A DNA stretch of 57,626 nucleotides from a virus. Made by a program: the position numbers and the translations under genes. The DNA is taken from positions 1-57,626 of the IMG/VR virus record IMGVR_UViG_3300027301_000004; one strand, 5' to 3'. Position 1 is the first letter of the stretch. Each line of letters starts with the position of its first letter. The notes under the pieces are model-generated. The model saw only the letters and a list, made by a program, of their open reading frames with translations, was not told the DNA's origin and ran no database searches. Positions 20,770-30,283 of the stretch are shown in pieces.

Positions 20770-21465
20770 CTAGGCTCTGCTGGGCCCTACCGGATCAGGC
20801 TCAAACCCACCATAGGTACCACCAGCGAGTGGCTTCCAGGAACCCATCTTCTGCCAAGGCAGAATGGTCCTGCAAACGTACGTCATCTGGTTCTCGATAA
20901 CGATATCATCAATAGAGAAGCCGGAGCCCTCATTCAAGATCTCGATACCGTAGATACGCATAGTAGCAGCATTACCATACTCGTTAGCGGCCACAATGAC
21001 AACGTCGAACGGAGGAAGCTGGTCGACGTATACTGCGTTGCTAGCAACGAAGCTATCGCTCAGGTCGTTCGGATTGAAAACAGACGCTGGCTGGTTAATG
21101 TCCAGCACAGCATTGGTCGCAGAGTTGTAATCAATGGCGTTCAAAGAGTCAGGATTGGCGAAAAGCTCGTCCTTGTCCAGAATCACCTGAGCAGTGTTGA
21201 ATGCGCTCTCCTTGTACAGCATGTGCTCGTCCATCATCAGAGTGATGATAGTACCAGCGATACCACGCTTGCCCCTGGAGAAGGACAGAGGGTCAACGCG
21301 ACCCATTACGTAAGTCGGCGCCTTCTCACGCTGAATAGCATACGAGATGCCCTGCAGAGTGCCAAGAGGCTGACCGTTGACAACGGCCTTAATGTCACAG
21401 CCGCTGAAGGACGAATAGGTCCTAGAAAGATCTAAAGCTGAAGTATTGCCTGGAGATGTGGCCAT
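20770..21465 (-). CDS. Main tail tube protein
   Basis: 231 residues, ribosome-binding site AAGGAG. The N-terminal part (FSGCDIKAVVNGQPLGTLQG, then ISYAIQREKAPTYVMGRVDP and FSRGKRGIAGTIITLM) matches the tube family of SPO1-like and other large myophages, where this sheet lines the tube lumen. It follows the sheath gene directly and precedes a strong terminator, consistent with a high-copy virion protein. Codons end in C more often than in the neck genes, like sheath and capsid. Family assignment is from recalled motif pattern, not a search. Confidence 0.85.
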   Translation of the reverse strand: MATSPGNTSALDLSRTYSSFSGCDIKAVVNGQPLGTLQGISYAIQREKAPTYVMGRVDPLSFSRGKRGIAGTIITLMMDEHMLYKESAFNTAQVILDKDELFANPDSLNAIDYNSATNAVLDINQPASVFNPNDLSDSFVASNAVYVDQLPPFDVVIVAANEYGNAATMRIYGIEILNEGSGFSIDDIVIENQMTYVCRTILPWQKMGSWKPLAGGTYGGFEPDPVGPSRA

Positions 21466-21475
21466 TGTTTACTCC

Positions 21476-23788
21476 TTAGTCTGGGGAAATGGTCATAGTG
21501 ACGACGATGGTTTCAATGCTGTACGGAGGCTTGATAGTAAGCGCCACGTTCAGATTTCCAGCCACGCGGTCAACAGCAGTGTAGCTGATTCTGCAAGCAG
21601 AACCCCTGCTGTAGCCGCGGTTTGTCATCTCCCTGCAGAACTGGTCAAGCTGAGCCTGGAAAGACATCAGCACTGCGTTAGTGAAGGACTGGCCCTGGTA
21701 AGGACGTCCAATCTCACGGATACCCTGCATGTGGAAGTTGACACAACGAATGGTGGAAAGACGAGTATAATCGGAAGAAGGATGCGCGGCGGTCTTGCAA
21801 ACACCGAAGGTTCTACGGCCAGGAGTTCCTTCCTGGGGCTTCACAAAGACGATACGAGCATCAGCAAGCTCGGCCTGAATAGCTACCGGGATTAGGATGT
21901 TTCTAAAGTCCACAGTCTCAGGAAGCATACCATTCTCGCCGATGGCCTCCACGTTGGGAGCAAGGGAGAAAACCTTCGCCATGAAGTAACGCGAAGCAGG
22001 AGCCTTGTAACCGGTGCCGCCATTCCAACCACTGACGGTCGTACCCCAAGAGCAGTTAACAAAGATGTGCTTGCCAATATCAACTGGCTTCCTACGGGCA
22101 TCGAGAGCTTCGTCAGCATCAGAGATACCATAAACGTACTTGCCGGCGTTAGGAAGACTTAGGCCCTTGGTAAGGATGAGGCCGCCATAAGCTAGACCAT
22201 CGTTCGAACCAGGATCCGTCAGCAAGTGGTTACGGTAACCACGACCGGAGATAGCCTTACCGGAGATCAGCTTGTGACCCAGGACACCAGTGCCGTTGTC
22301 GCTTAGAGCGTCAACGAACTTCTCTACACCAGAGATGGTGTACTCGGGAGCACTGCCAAGGTACCTGCGGATAGCCGAAGCGCTGTAGTTGGTGGGCTCC
22401 TTGAAGTCGATGATGCCAAGGCAATCCTGCCAACGAACAGACGCTAGGTAGGCAGCAGAAGCAAGCTGGTGAGCAAAGTTAACCTCGCGCAGCTGGACAT
22501 CGGTAGCAGCATCGAACTTGTCGGACACCACTTCGGGAACAGCATCGCCAGTCAGATCCTCATGCGTGAGGACATGGCCACCAGCTCCACCAGTCAGGTG
22601 AGTGCGGCTGAGCGCAGTCACGACAGTCGTACCGCTACCAGAAACAGAAGACTCTAGAAGGGTGTCTGCCGCGACACCATTAGCTAGCGTGAATGCAGCT
22701 AGAGCATCATTGATTGCGGCCACTACATCAGTAGCAGTCGAAGTACCAACCACACACTCTACGTAGACAAGAAGACCAAAATCAGTCTCGCTAACAGTAA
22801 CGTCGATCGCAGCACCGTTCACTACTTGAAGCTCACAAGCGTTGCCGCCGATACCGTCCTTAAGGGCAGAAACAACAACTGCACCATGAGTGATAGAAGC
22901 ATTATCAGGCTCAGCCAAAGTCGTAAAGTAATCGTTGGTGTCTGTAAAGTAAGTGTAGCACTCACCCTGATACACGTACTGCCATACATACCCAAGCTTG
23001 TCATTAGCTTCGCCAGCAACGGGCAAACCCTTCCAGAACGCGCCGTAGTCCAACTCGGTGTCAGCGACGTTAGCGTCATCGATATGTACACCAACGGGGA
23101 TTAGACCAGCAGCGTCACGATAGGAAAGATTTAGGTAGGCAGTATTGAGCGCGGCATACTTCTCTACAAGAGAAGCAGAAGAGCCGTCATCACCAGCTAC
23201 ACCAGCAAGGACAGTGACACCATCAGCAAATGGATCCCCATCAGTAATCATATCTGCGACATTCACAGCAGTAGAGGGGGAATCAAAATCGTTAGCAGTA
23301 AGAGCCACGGAGAACTCTTCCAGGCCAACTACATCGAAACCACTATTGTCGGTAGTTAGTAGCTCGGAGCTATCGAACACCCACTCTTCCTCGACAGTGT
23401 CGTAAATAGCGAGGCGGTTCAAACCACCCGAGTTCTCTACGAACAGAGCGTAGCGAGAAAGAATGTCACCATCACGAAGAGAAGGAGTGATCGAGATCAC
23501 TTCATCGCCGTTAGTGATAGTAATGAGACCAGCACGCCCGCCAGTACGCATGAGAGCAATGTTGTCTGCTCCACCGGCAACCAATTCATAGGCCGCCTGC
23601 ATGAGCGTAGAGGTAACACCGAACTTGTTCTCAGCAAGAGACAAGTTGCTTACCTGGTAGATAGAGCCGGTCGGTCCCTCGGAAGCCGGTCCAAGAACCA
23701 GAATGCGGCTCTGAGTAGCAGTACGGGTAGCACCAAAGCTTTCCGTGTAAGCTGCCACAACTCCGCCGAGTGAATCAAAAGTTGACAT
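21476..23788 (-). CDS. Contractile tail sheath protein
   Basis: 770 residues, a usual length for a T4 gp18-like sheath. The C-terminal domain shows the conserved order: a region around NVEAIGENGMLPETVDFRNI, a Q-F-C-R-E-M-T-N-R-G-Y segment, then RISYTAVDRVAGNLNVALTI close to the end, typical of the sheath core that contacts the tube. The N-terminal FDSLGGVVAAYTESFGATRT fits sheath N-termini. The middle is variable and rich in Asp/Ala/Val. It lies between neck genes and tube genes, as in other myophages. This gene is the main proof of contractile-tail morphology. Confidence 0.92.
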   Translation of the reverse strand: MSTFDSLGGVVAAYTESFGATRTATQSRILVLGPASEGPTGSIYQVSNLSLAENKFGVTSTLMQAAYELVAGGADNIALMRTGGRAGLITITNGDEVISITPSLRDGDILSRYALFVENSGGLNRLAIYDTVEEEWVFDSSELLTTDNSGFDVVGLEEFSVALTANDFDSPSTAVNVADMITDGDPFADGVTVLAGVAGDDGSSASLVEKYAALNTAYLNLSYRDAAGLIPVGVHIDDANVADTELDYGAFWKGLPVAGEANDKLGYVWQYVYQGECYTYFTDTNDYFTTLAEPDNASITHGAVVVSALKDGIGGNACELQVVNGAAIDVTVSETDFGLLVYVECVVGTSTATDVVAAINDALAAFTLANGVAADTLLESSVSGSGTTVVTALSRTHLTGGAGGHVLTHEDLTGDAVPEVVSDKFDAATDVQLREVNFAHQLASAAYLASVRWQDCLGIIDFKEPTNYSASAIRRYLGSAPEYTISGVEKFVDALSDNGTGVLGHKLISGKAISGRGYRNHLLTDPGSNDGLAYGGLILTKGLSLPNAGKYVYGISDADEALDARRKPVDIGKHIFVNCSWGTTVSGWNGGTGYKAPASRYFMAKVFSLAPNVEAIGENGMLPETVDFRNILIPVAIQAELADARIVFVKPQEGTPGRRTFGVCKTAAHPSSDYTRLSTIRCVNFHMQGIREIGRPYQGQSFTNAVLMSFQAQLDQFCREMTNRGYSRGSACRISYTAVDRVAGNLNVALTIKPPYSIETIVVTMTISPD

Positions 23789-23799
23789 ATTAAGACTCC

Positions 23800-24549
23800 T
23801 TATTCGTTAACATTATTGTAGATTCCGCCAGTAGCGAAGATGTTCTTAATCTCAGGTTCGATATCAATCTGAACTTCTGTCAAACGAACAAAGAACCTCA
23901 AGCATCGTTCATATACTGGCTGCCCTGCTGTAGTACGATAATTATCTGCACTTCTATACTCAAAGTAGAAACGCTCTACACCCGCTACCTTGAAGACCCA
24001 AGCGTAGTTGACGAACAATCGCTCAAGCCATAAGGCTCTCTCACTTGCCACACTGGCAATTCTAGAATAGCAAGTGAATTCCACTACATGGTCAATGGGA
24101 CGGGTTTTAATTGAAAGAACTTTGTTCGGGAAATGTGGCGATCTAACTTCTCTGTGGAACATGCTTTCTCTTTGAGGTCTGCCTGTTCCGTTAGAGTCCA
24201 TTTTCCCTGGTTCGCGTCTTACTAGCTTATGTGTGATCACTTCACCATCGAAATGAGCGAAGTCAGTATCTACGTAATCGCCAACCATCTTTACGTATTT
24301 ACTTGAGTCGTTTGAGCTTAGGCTTTGTCCGAACTCAATCAACTCTTCTGCTACTTCAAAGAACTTCTCTAGACTGCATACCCCTTGTGGAGCGTAGTCT
24401 TTAGGATCAAATCCTTTTGGGCCGTTAAGGAAGACAGCGTTCTCGAGTGAGTTGACGCTCTTCCCTCCATCTACCAATGTTCCAATTACTACATCTCCTG
24501 CTAGGAGTGCAGCTTTTAGATTGGTTAGGGTTTTGGCTACTTCACTCAT
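23800..24549 (-). CDS. Probable tail terminator or neck protein
   Basis: 249 residues. The ATG lies within the last codons of the upstream gene (overlap of eight bases), so it is probably coupled translation with only a weak ribosome-binding site. No firm family motif. A well-ordered mix of sheet and helix (FTCYSRIASVASERALWLER, VERFYFEYRSADNYR) and its position immediately before the sheath are typical of tail-terminator or tail-completion proteins. Function is inference. Confidence 0.75.
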   Translation of the reverse strand: MSEVAKTLTNLKAALLAGDVVIGTLVDGGKSVNSLENAVFLNGPKGFDPKDYAPQGVCSLEKFFEVAEELIEFGQSLSSNDSSKYVKMVGDYVDTDFAHFDGEVITHKLVRREPGKMDSNGTGRPQRESMFHREVRSPHFPNKVLSIKTRPIDHVVEFTCYSRIASVASERALWLERLFVNYAWVFKVAGVERFYFEYRSADNYRTTAGQPVYERCLRFFVRLTEVQIDIEPEIKNIFATGGIYNNVNE

Positions 24550-25147
24550 TTGGGTTTGTATTCCTTATTGCATCTTCGGCTCTACAGTAGACAGCGTAGT
24601 ATTCTAGTCTGCCATTGTCTGAGCGCATCTCAGCAATCGTTTGAGGCTTATGTACCTCTTTTCTAATGAAAGAATTCTTGGTGGATGATAACTGAACTTT
24701 TCCTTCTTCATCAAGACGAACCTCTACAATTTTGTCCCCATACTTGATTCCAACATCATATCTGAGGAAGAAGAGCTTGTAGTTTCCTTTGATGTTACCA
24801 GATGGCATCCGGACATATGTGTCAGACTTCCCACCCTCGGATGAAGTGTACATTGCGTAGCCAATGTGCCATTCTTCATCCCAAAGAAATCCTTCTCCCT
24901 GACAATATACACAATCTCTTTTCCCTTGTCTGTGCGGATCGTTAACTGAGCACGTACAAAATACAGGTTCTCCGTTTTCTTGTCGGCGCATCCTACGAAG
25001 AATCATTGGATGCCCGTGACGAATCTTTTCTCCAATACCAAGAATGAGTTTATCGAACTCTTCTCTTAGATCGATTTCTCCAGTGAATGTTTTGGGATCG
25101 ATTGTTTTAGCGCCAGCCTTCTTAGGTAGGAGCGAAGGATGCTTCAT
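24542..25147 (-). CDS. Head-to-tail connector protein with zinc-knuckle-like cysteines
   Basis: 201 residues. It contains CTCSVNDPHRQGKRDCVYCQ, a CxC...CxxC cluster of the kind seen in head-closure proteins of large phages (C-x-C-x-n-C-x-x-C-x-G-x-G). The remainder (YVRMPSG..., GDKIVEVRLDEEGKVQL) looks like a small beta barrel. The start codon sits in the end of the previous gene (GGAGATGA overlap). The neighbours on both sides are head-completion genes, so a connector role between portal and tail is likely, by analogy rather than by search. Confidence 0.78.
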   Translation of the reverse strand: MKHPSLLPKKAGAKTIDPKTFTGEIDLREEFDKLILGIGEKIRHGHPMILRRMRRQENGEPVFCTCSVNDPHRQGKRDCVYCQGEGFLWDEEWHIGYAMYTSSEGGKSDTYVRMPSGNIKGNYKLFFLRYDVGIKYGDKIVEVRLDEEGKVQLSSTKNSFIRKEVHKPQTIAEMRSDNGRLEYYAVYCRAEDAIRNTNPNE

Positions 25148-26232
25148 CTCCTTCTCCTAGGGGCAAACGGATACTCGTAAAGCCCATTATAGTTTAGGCG
25201 CTCTCTCATTCGTTCTCGTCCGTACTGATCGTAGGATGTGCCTCTCCCATTGACTGTTGGTAGCCCGTAGGGATCAAATGCTGGGTTCTCCCACAACCGT
25301 CCAATCGCAATCCTGTCTGGAGATTCTTCGCCGGGCTTTGCTGTAACAGGCCCCAACCCTTCACCAGGTACGATATTGCCACCTGCGTTAACCACTCTCC
25401 ACCACTCGCGCCTCTGGCTTCTGAGCCATTCCAAAGTATCCTTATCGACAGCAGCAGTAGTAAGCCCCCGCTTATCAATAACCAAATCCCCCAAAGCTTT
25501 CTTGCCAAGGCCGACAGTTTCAAGAGCATTGAGTAGGCCTCCTCCTGGCATTACGGCCAAGCGCAGGGCTGTATCATAGATACAGAATTTGGTTCTTGCC
25601 ATTGAGAAATGAGCGTCTTTATAAGCATTGCCTTTGCTGATGAAGTCACATTCTTTAGATGACCAGTGAAGCATTAGAGCGATTGTGTCGTCGGGAAAGG
25701 ATTCGACCCATCGCCCAAGCTCCAACCTAACTAGATTGGGAGAACAATAAAGCGGAGAGTAGTTCGTAGTGAAGTATAGCTGCACATCTTCTTGAAGTAC
25801 GTGCTCTGTAACAAGAGCCGTGATCTCTTTAGCTAGTTCAACAACGATCATCGTATTGTTGCCAATGTTTTGATTGTCAGCGTCTAGCCCAGCATTCACT
25901 TTGAACTGCAAAAGCTCGAATGTATGTACTGAGTCAACCGTACACACCCAAACATCAAACCAAGTACCTTCAGCTGTTCCAGAGGGTACTTCATATTCAA
26001 GTTTATAGTAGCCGGTAGAGATACGAGTGGCAGCGAATGAAGAAGCCGCGCCCGAATAATCTTCCTCGCTAACGGCCAACTCAACTTCTTCATACAGAGC
26101 TTCTGGATCATACAAGTAAACATCTGGAAGACCATCAGGATCTTTCAGAGCCCCAGCATCATCCGTAAAAACAGCATAAAGAGTAATGGTGTCTCCAGCA
26201 GAACCTCCGGTTTGTCTATTGTAGAACATCAC
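25144..26232 (-). CDS. Probable head completion or neck protein
   Basis: 362 residues, ribosome-binding site AAGGAGGTG. The N-terminal about 115 residues look like an Ig/beta-sandwich domain (GDTITLYAVFTDDAGALKDP... TGYYKLEYEVPSGTAEGTWF), and the rest is helical with RTKFCIYDTALRLAVMPGGG and an arginine-rich tail. Beta-sandwich plus helical layout is common in neck proteins of large myophages. No catalytic motif seen. Confidence 0.75.
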   Translation of the reverse strand: MMFYNRQTGGSAGDTITLYAVFTDDAGALKDPDGLPDVYLYDPEALYEEVELAVSEEDYSGAASSFAATRISTGYYKLEYEVPSGTAEGTWFDVWVCTVDSVHTFELLQFKVNAGLDADNQNIGNNTMIVVELAKEITALVTEHVLQEDVQLYFTTNYSPLYCSPNLVRLELGRWVESFPDDTIALMLHWSSKECDFISKGNAYKDAHFSMARTKFCIYDTALRLAVMPGGGLLNALETVGLGKKALGDLVIDKRGLTTAAVDKDTLEWLRSQRREWWRVVNAGGNIVPGEGLGPVTAKPGEESPDRIAIGRLWENPAFDPYGLPTVNGRGTSYDQYGRERMRERLNYNGLYEYPFAPRRRR

Positions 26233-26238
26233 ACCTCC

Positions 26239-27345
26239 TTAGAATTTGAGGATGAGCATATTACCATCCACTTCATATTCGTACCTTAACTGTTTAGGTT
26301 CGTATGTATTTTGGTAGTGCCCGTCTACGTGAGCCTTCCAGAGCTTCACTGTTTCTTCAGTGATTGTTTCTGGATCGATGTCTTCAGAGAAGTAAATCTT
26401 GATAATCCTTAGCCCGTTACGCACGTTGTAAGACGTATGCTCGGGATCCATTTCTAAGACCTCCAGGTAGGTTGCCTCTGTCTCTAGGATCGTTTCTGGG
26501 ACCGTAGAAGCGGGCACAGAGGGTTCCGTGGGTGCGGTGGTCCAACTCCCATCGTTAGTTGTGAAGCCGATAGAGAAGGAACCGGCCATTCTCTCCTTCT
26601 CATGGACGAAGAAAGTATACTCGTCATCTTCTACAAAGGAGGAGCCGCCAAACCTAACTTGGATCCCATCTACTAAATTCCTATATCTACGGGCAGTCAT
26701 ATTACCTGTACGAGCAGTACCAACTCCCCTAGACTCATACCACCACTTGTAAGTAGCTGTGCCTGGGTTACCATCTGTAGTCATCTTGATATGTAGAGTA
26801 TCACTCCCTGTACCACTCCAAGTACCAGCTACATGGACTCTGCCATCTGTAGAGGCATTACTTGGATTTGGAACCACATCGTAAAGTGTGCGCGCCGACA
26901 CACCAACTAGCCCAGTAGACTCAGTATCCCCATTAATATACAGGGTATAAACCATCTCCGGAGCCAAGGCACCACCTTCAGGTACGATACTGACCAACGA
27001 ACCAAGCCGAGCAATATCTTCCCCAGCTCTATCAACTACAGAAGTATCTACAGGAGTGCGAGTCGCATCTTCAGTATCGTACATCTGGAATGTAAACTTC
27101 AGTGGCACAGTGCCACTGAATCCAGGAGACTTCATAAAGTACTTGCCATCGCCCAACACAGGAGCCGTTAGAGTAGATATGGCGGCGCCAACTACTCGAT
27201 CGCGCACCTTACCAACCAAGATAACTGAAGACTTAAGACGCTCGGGATCTACCAAGTTAGAGAACGCAAGAACGATAGCCTCTCCTACCGGCACGTTGCT
27301 GTCTCCGTCTGATGGAAAATTGTAAAGTAGTTCAGGTACAGCCAT
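26239..27345 (-). CDS. Virion protein with bacterial Ig-like (SbsA type) domains
   Basis: 368 residues, ATG overlapping the previous TAA. The N-terminus (NFPSDGDSNVPVGEAIVLAF) and a later SYNVRNGLRIIKIYFSEDID both follow the P-x-x-x-x-x-N-V-P-x-x-x-x-I-x-I-x-F-S-x-x-I/V-D pattern of SbsA Ig-like (Big_5) domains, so at least two such domains flank a central sheet-rich region. These folds often decorate capsids or tails and may bind cell-surface polymers. It lies between the capsid genes and neck genes. Confidence 0.78.
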   Translation of the reverse strand: MAVPELLYNFPSDGDSNVPVGEAIVLAFSNLVDPERLKSSVILVGKVRDRVVGAAISTLTAPVLGDGKYFMKSPGFSGTVPLKFTFQMYDTEDATRTPVDTSVVDRAGEDIARLGSLVSIVPEGGALAPEMVYTLYINGDTESTGLVGVSARTLYDVVPNPSNASTDGRVHVAGTWSGTGSDTLHIKMTTDGNPGTATYKWWYESRGVGTARTGNMTARRYRNLVDGIQVRFGGSSFVEDDEYTFFVHEKERMAGSFSIGFTTNDGSWTTAPTEPSVPASTVPETILETEATYLEVLEMDPEHTSYNVRNGLRIIKIYFSEDIDPETITEETVKLWKAHVDGHYQNTYEPKQLRYEYEVDGNMLILKF

Positions 27346-27530
27346 TAGATCTTACCCCTCAAGTCAATACGAAGAACCTCGGTCTCTTCATCAATGACTT
27401 CTGAAATGCTAATTCCTTTAGCAATAGCCTTCTCTTGACGTTCAATCTGTTTCCCTTTTTCCACCAAGCGCATAATATAAGCAACCATCTCTTGATCGAT
27501 TTTATCTTTGTCTTTGGCGTCAGAACTCAT
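27345..27530 (-). CDS. Small charged helical protein after the capsid gene
   Basis: 61 residues. The start is ATG 27530, preceded by GCAGGAG; a longer reading from 27545 begins inside that ribosome-binding site and is rejected. The protein is highly charged (DAKDKDKIDQE..., VEKGKQIERQEKAIAKG), probably a short helix pair. It follows the capsid terminator and overlaps the start of the Ig-like gene. Function unknown. Confidence 0.65.
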   Translation of the reverse strand: MSSDAKDKDKIDQEMVAYIMRLVEKGKQIERQEKAIAKGISISEVIDEETEVLRIDLRGKI

Positions 27531-27547
27531 TGATATCTCCTGCAAAT

Positions 27548-27572
27548 AGAAAAAGGGGGACGAATCCCCCTT
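27548..27572 (-). terminator. Strong terminator after the major capsid gene
   Basis: In the minus direction GGGGGA-TTCG-TCCCCC is followed by TTTTTCTATTTG. Between it and the capsid stop there are further CTAG-rich inverted repeats (about 27578-27605) that could protect the capsid mRNA 3' end. Confidence 0.8.
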
Positions 27573-27603
27573 AGTCTACAGTCTAGCTAGACTATCGTCT
27601 AGC

Positions 27604-28896
27604 TTAGACTACAGGAGTGGTGCTGGAGATCTCGCTAACCGAGACAGCCTCAGTGTGCACCGCACCATCCCAGTAGTTACGTACCGTGACAGCGTTCTTG
27701 ATGACACCAACACCCAGACCCTCAACAGCCAGAGCAAAGCCGTAGCGCTCGCGCAGGCGGACGTTGATGATGTCGCGCTCGTAGTCGAACCACTCAGCCT
27801 TGGTCTCGCCCTCGTCCTCTAGCAGGAAGCCAACGTTGCCGCTGGAGACCAGGTAAATGTCAGAGAGACCAGTGGTGGAGTCGTAAGGAACCTCGGGGCA
27901 AGGAACAATCCTCAAGCCCTTGGGACCATAACCGGGGAGCACGGGAGCAGAGTTAGCCGCCCAAGCGATCGAGTTGAAGTCGCCACTCGGATCAGCGCCG
28001 CTCGCAGCACCAATAGGAGTAACAAGACGACCACGAGCAGGACCCATAGCGCCCCAACCCCAGGGATCAAGAGGACCCGGGTTACCAGTTTTCTGACCGA
28101 AGTAAGAGCCACCAGTCCCGTTCAGGAACAGGTTGCGCATGACGGGATCATGCTCCCACATCATGTAGGTCATGGGGTGAACAAGAGCTACGTCATAGAT
28201 ATAGCCCTGCTCAGCGGAGTGACCGAGAGCCTTGAAGAGGTCGTCCATGACACAAGCGCCGTTCGCGGCCATATCCAACCCACGACCGCTTAGGACACCA
28301 AACAGCGAGGAGGTAGGATCAGCGTTGTCGAACAGAGGAACACCCAGGCTACGAAGGAACGCAATAGCCTTACGCTCCTTGTGGCGCTTGAGGGCCTGGC
28401 TCATCATGCGCAGGTTGATACCCATCAGGTCCCAAGTAGAGTAGCGAAGAGCTTCCTCGGTGAAGGAGGCCTCAATACCGGACTTGCCGATAACGGCAGT
28501 CTGCATACCGCCACCCAGAGTGAACATCGCCTTGGGGTAGGTACCGCGCTCACCGACATCCGCAGCGTGGAATGCACCACCCAGCGCACCAGCGAGAACC
28601 TGAGTCGTCATGCCCTTAGCAGCGACGCGGTTGAACATACCAGCAACCATCATCATCGGCTCTACGGGCTCACGCATCATGATCTCAATAGAAGAAGAGA
28701 GCAGAGGACGAATGTTAGAGCTGGAAACGGTGTCACGAAGGGTAGTGACTAGAGAGCCCCAATCAAGAGGAGTCTCCTCACCAGCCACGCGACCAGAGTT
28801 AGTAAAAGCATCGTATAGCTTCTTCGCATCTTCCTGGCTGTCCTCGTTAAAGGGCATGTCGCCAGCGTTGTCTCGAAGCTTAAGGTTGAAAGCCAT
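27604..28896 (-). CDS. Major capsid protein
   Basis: 430 residues with ribosome-binding site TAGGAG. Length, position after the protease and a capsid-associated protein, strong terminator behind it, and C-rich third codon positions all indicate the main capsid subunit. The sequence has the layout of an HK97-fold protein: a charged helical N-terminus (NEDSQEDAKKLYDAFTNS), a helix-rich middle (SFTEEALRYSTWDLMGINLR, MSQALKRHKERKAIAFLRSL) and a C-terminal sheet region (YERDIINVRLRERYGFALAV) resembling the P-domain end of large-phage capsids. No close family name is claimed. Confidence 0.85.
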   Translation of the reverse strand: MAFNLKLRDNAGDMPFNEDSQEDAKKLYDAFTNSGRVAGEETPLDWGSLVTTLRDTVSSSNIRPLLSSSIEIMMREPVEPMMMVAGMFNRVAAKGMTTQVLAGALGGAFHAADVGERGTYPKAMFTLGGGMQTAVIGKSGIEASFTEEALRYSTWDLMGINLRMMSQALKRHKERKAIAFLRSLGVPLFDNADPTSSLFGVLSGRGLDMAANGACVMDDLFKALGHSAEQGYIYDVALVHPMTYMMWEHDPVMRNLFLNGTGGSYFGQKTGNPGPLDPWGWGAMGPARGRLVTPIGAASGADPSGDFNSIAWAANSAPVLPGYGPKGLRIVPCPEVPYDSTTGLSDIYLVSSGNVGFLLEDEGETKAEWFDYERDIINVRLRERYGFALAVEGLGVGVIKNAVTVRNYWDGAVHTEAVSVSEISSTTPVV

Positions 28897-28926
28897 GGTT
28901 AATCTCCTAAACTTTATTGATATTGA

Positions 28927-30264
28927 TTAGAGGAAACGCAGGGTCAGGATGGCGTGGCGATCAGCAACGGTCGACTCAGCCTTCATGATACCATCGGAGA
29001 AGCCCTTGGTAGCGGTTCCTGGCATACGGGCGGTGGCGGGAATGGACTGGGTGCGGGGCTCAGTAGCACTCTTCACCTTGTCCATCAACGCGTAGGGCTC
29101 GTACTCAGCAAAGTTCAGGAAGCCGAAGTTCGCAACACCACTGAAGATATCGCTAGCAGAACCGGACTTAACGAAGTTGCCCTTCTTGTCGATACCGATA
29201 CGTGCGCCGGGCTGGGCGACACCCTCGAAGTAAACGTAACGCTGGGAACTAGCAGCAGTACCCAAGGCGTAAACGTAGAAGCTCACGTTGAACACAGTGC
29301 TGTCGGCCACAAGAGTGTCCCAGACATCGGAGTGAATGAAGAGCACGCCCTGCTCAAAGTCGATGTAGTAGTCGCCCTCAGAGCGGATAGCTGCAGGAGA
29401 GGTCTTTGCCTTCACAAGCACAGAGGCGTCATCACAAGAGAACGTGGTCCGCTCCGTAACGTGAGCCACTTCACCTTGAGATAGCTTCAGACCAACAACG
29501 GGTTTGGAAGCAGTGACGCCCATAAGGGAGTAACGGGTTAGCGAGGCGAGAGCCGTAGCATTCCAGACCTCGCCAGCAGCCATTACAACACCGGCAGCGG
29601 CAGCAGAGCTGGTGACGGTGGTAGCGCCAGAGTCAGCATCGAACTCATCAGTGACAAGCGAGGCACCAATCCGGTGAGGAAGGTCGAGCATCATCTCAGT
29701 GATGAACTGAACGTTGGACTGCTTCAGGTAGTTGGTGAAAGCCTGATCGCCGTTTTCAGCCTTGCCGCCATACTTGAAGTAATCATAGGGGGCCAGACCG
29801 ACAGGCAAAGACACGAAAGCAGCGAAGACAGCCTTGCAAGTAGCGAGGTTGCTAACTGCAGCCAAGCTAGAGGGGACCAAACCACGCTCTCTCAGAGCCT
29901 TCGCAACCACTTCGGCGGTGTAGCTTACTGCCGCAGCAACAGGAAGACCGGTAACTAGATCCTGTACCTTCCAGGTCACGTCAGTGGCCGTGTAGGTAAG
30001 GCAAGTCTCGCTCGTGGCAGCAACAGTGCTGACGAAGTAGTAGAACGAGGAAGGAATCAGGTTACCCTGGCTGTCAAAGGAAACAGGCTTGCCCTTGGAG
30101 ATAACAAAGGCGTCCGAACCCGCATCACGATTGGTGTCAACCCACACAACGGGCAGCCACTTGGCAGGAATGTAAGTACCCTGGGGCAGGATAACGTTCT
30201 CATTCCGGAAGTTCTCAGGGGTGATATCTCCAAAGAAGTCATCCCTACGTAGAAAGTCACTCAT
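28927..30264 (-). CDS. Capsid-associated virion protein, probably abundant
   Basis: 445 residues, ribosome-binding site AAGGAG. Sheet-rich, with repeated Ala/Val/Ser tracts and no enzymatic motif. It sits between protease and major capsid protein and shares their C-ending codon preference, which suggests high expression as a head decoration, fibre or second capsid protein. The N-terminus (VILPQGTYIPAKWLPVVWVD) has the character of a virion surface protein. Function is inference. Confidence 0.75.
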   Translation of the reverse strand: MSDFLRRDDFFGDITPENFRNENVILPQGTYIPAKWLPVVWVDTNRDAGSDAFVISKGKPVSFDSQGNLIPSSFYYFVSTVAATSETCLTYTATDVTWKVQDLVTGLPVAAAVSYTAEVVAKALRERGLVPSSLAAVSNLATCKAVFAAFVSLPVGLAPYDYFKYGGKAENGDQAFTNYLKQSNVQFITEMMLDLPHRIGASLVTDEFDADSGATTVTSSAAAAGVVMAAGEVWNATALASLTRYSLMGVTASKPVVGLKLSQGEVAHVTERTTFSCDDASVLVKAKTSPAAIRSEGDYYIDFEQGVLFIHSDVWDTLVADSTVFNVSFYVYALGTAASSQRYVYFEGVAQPGARIGIDKKGNFVKSGSASDIFSGVANFGFLNFAEYEPYALMDKVKSATEPRTQSIPATARMPGTATKGFSDGIMKAESTVADRHAILTLRFL

Positions 30265-30283
30265 TTTGTTTACTCCTTAAATC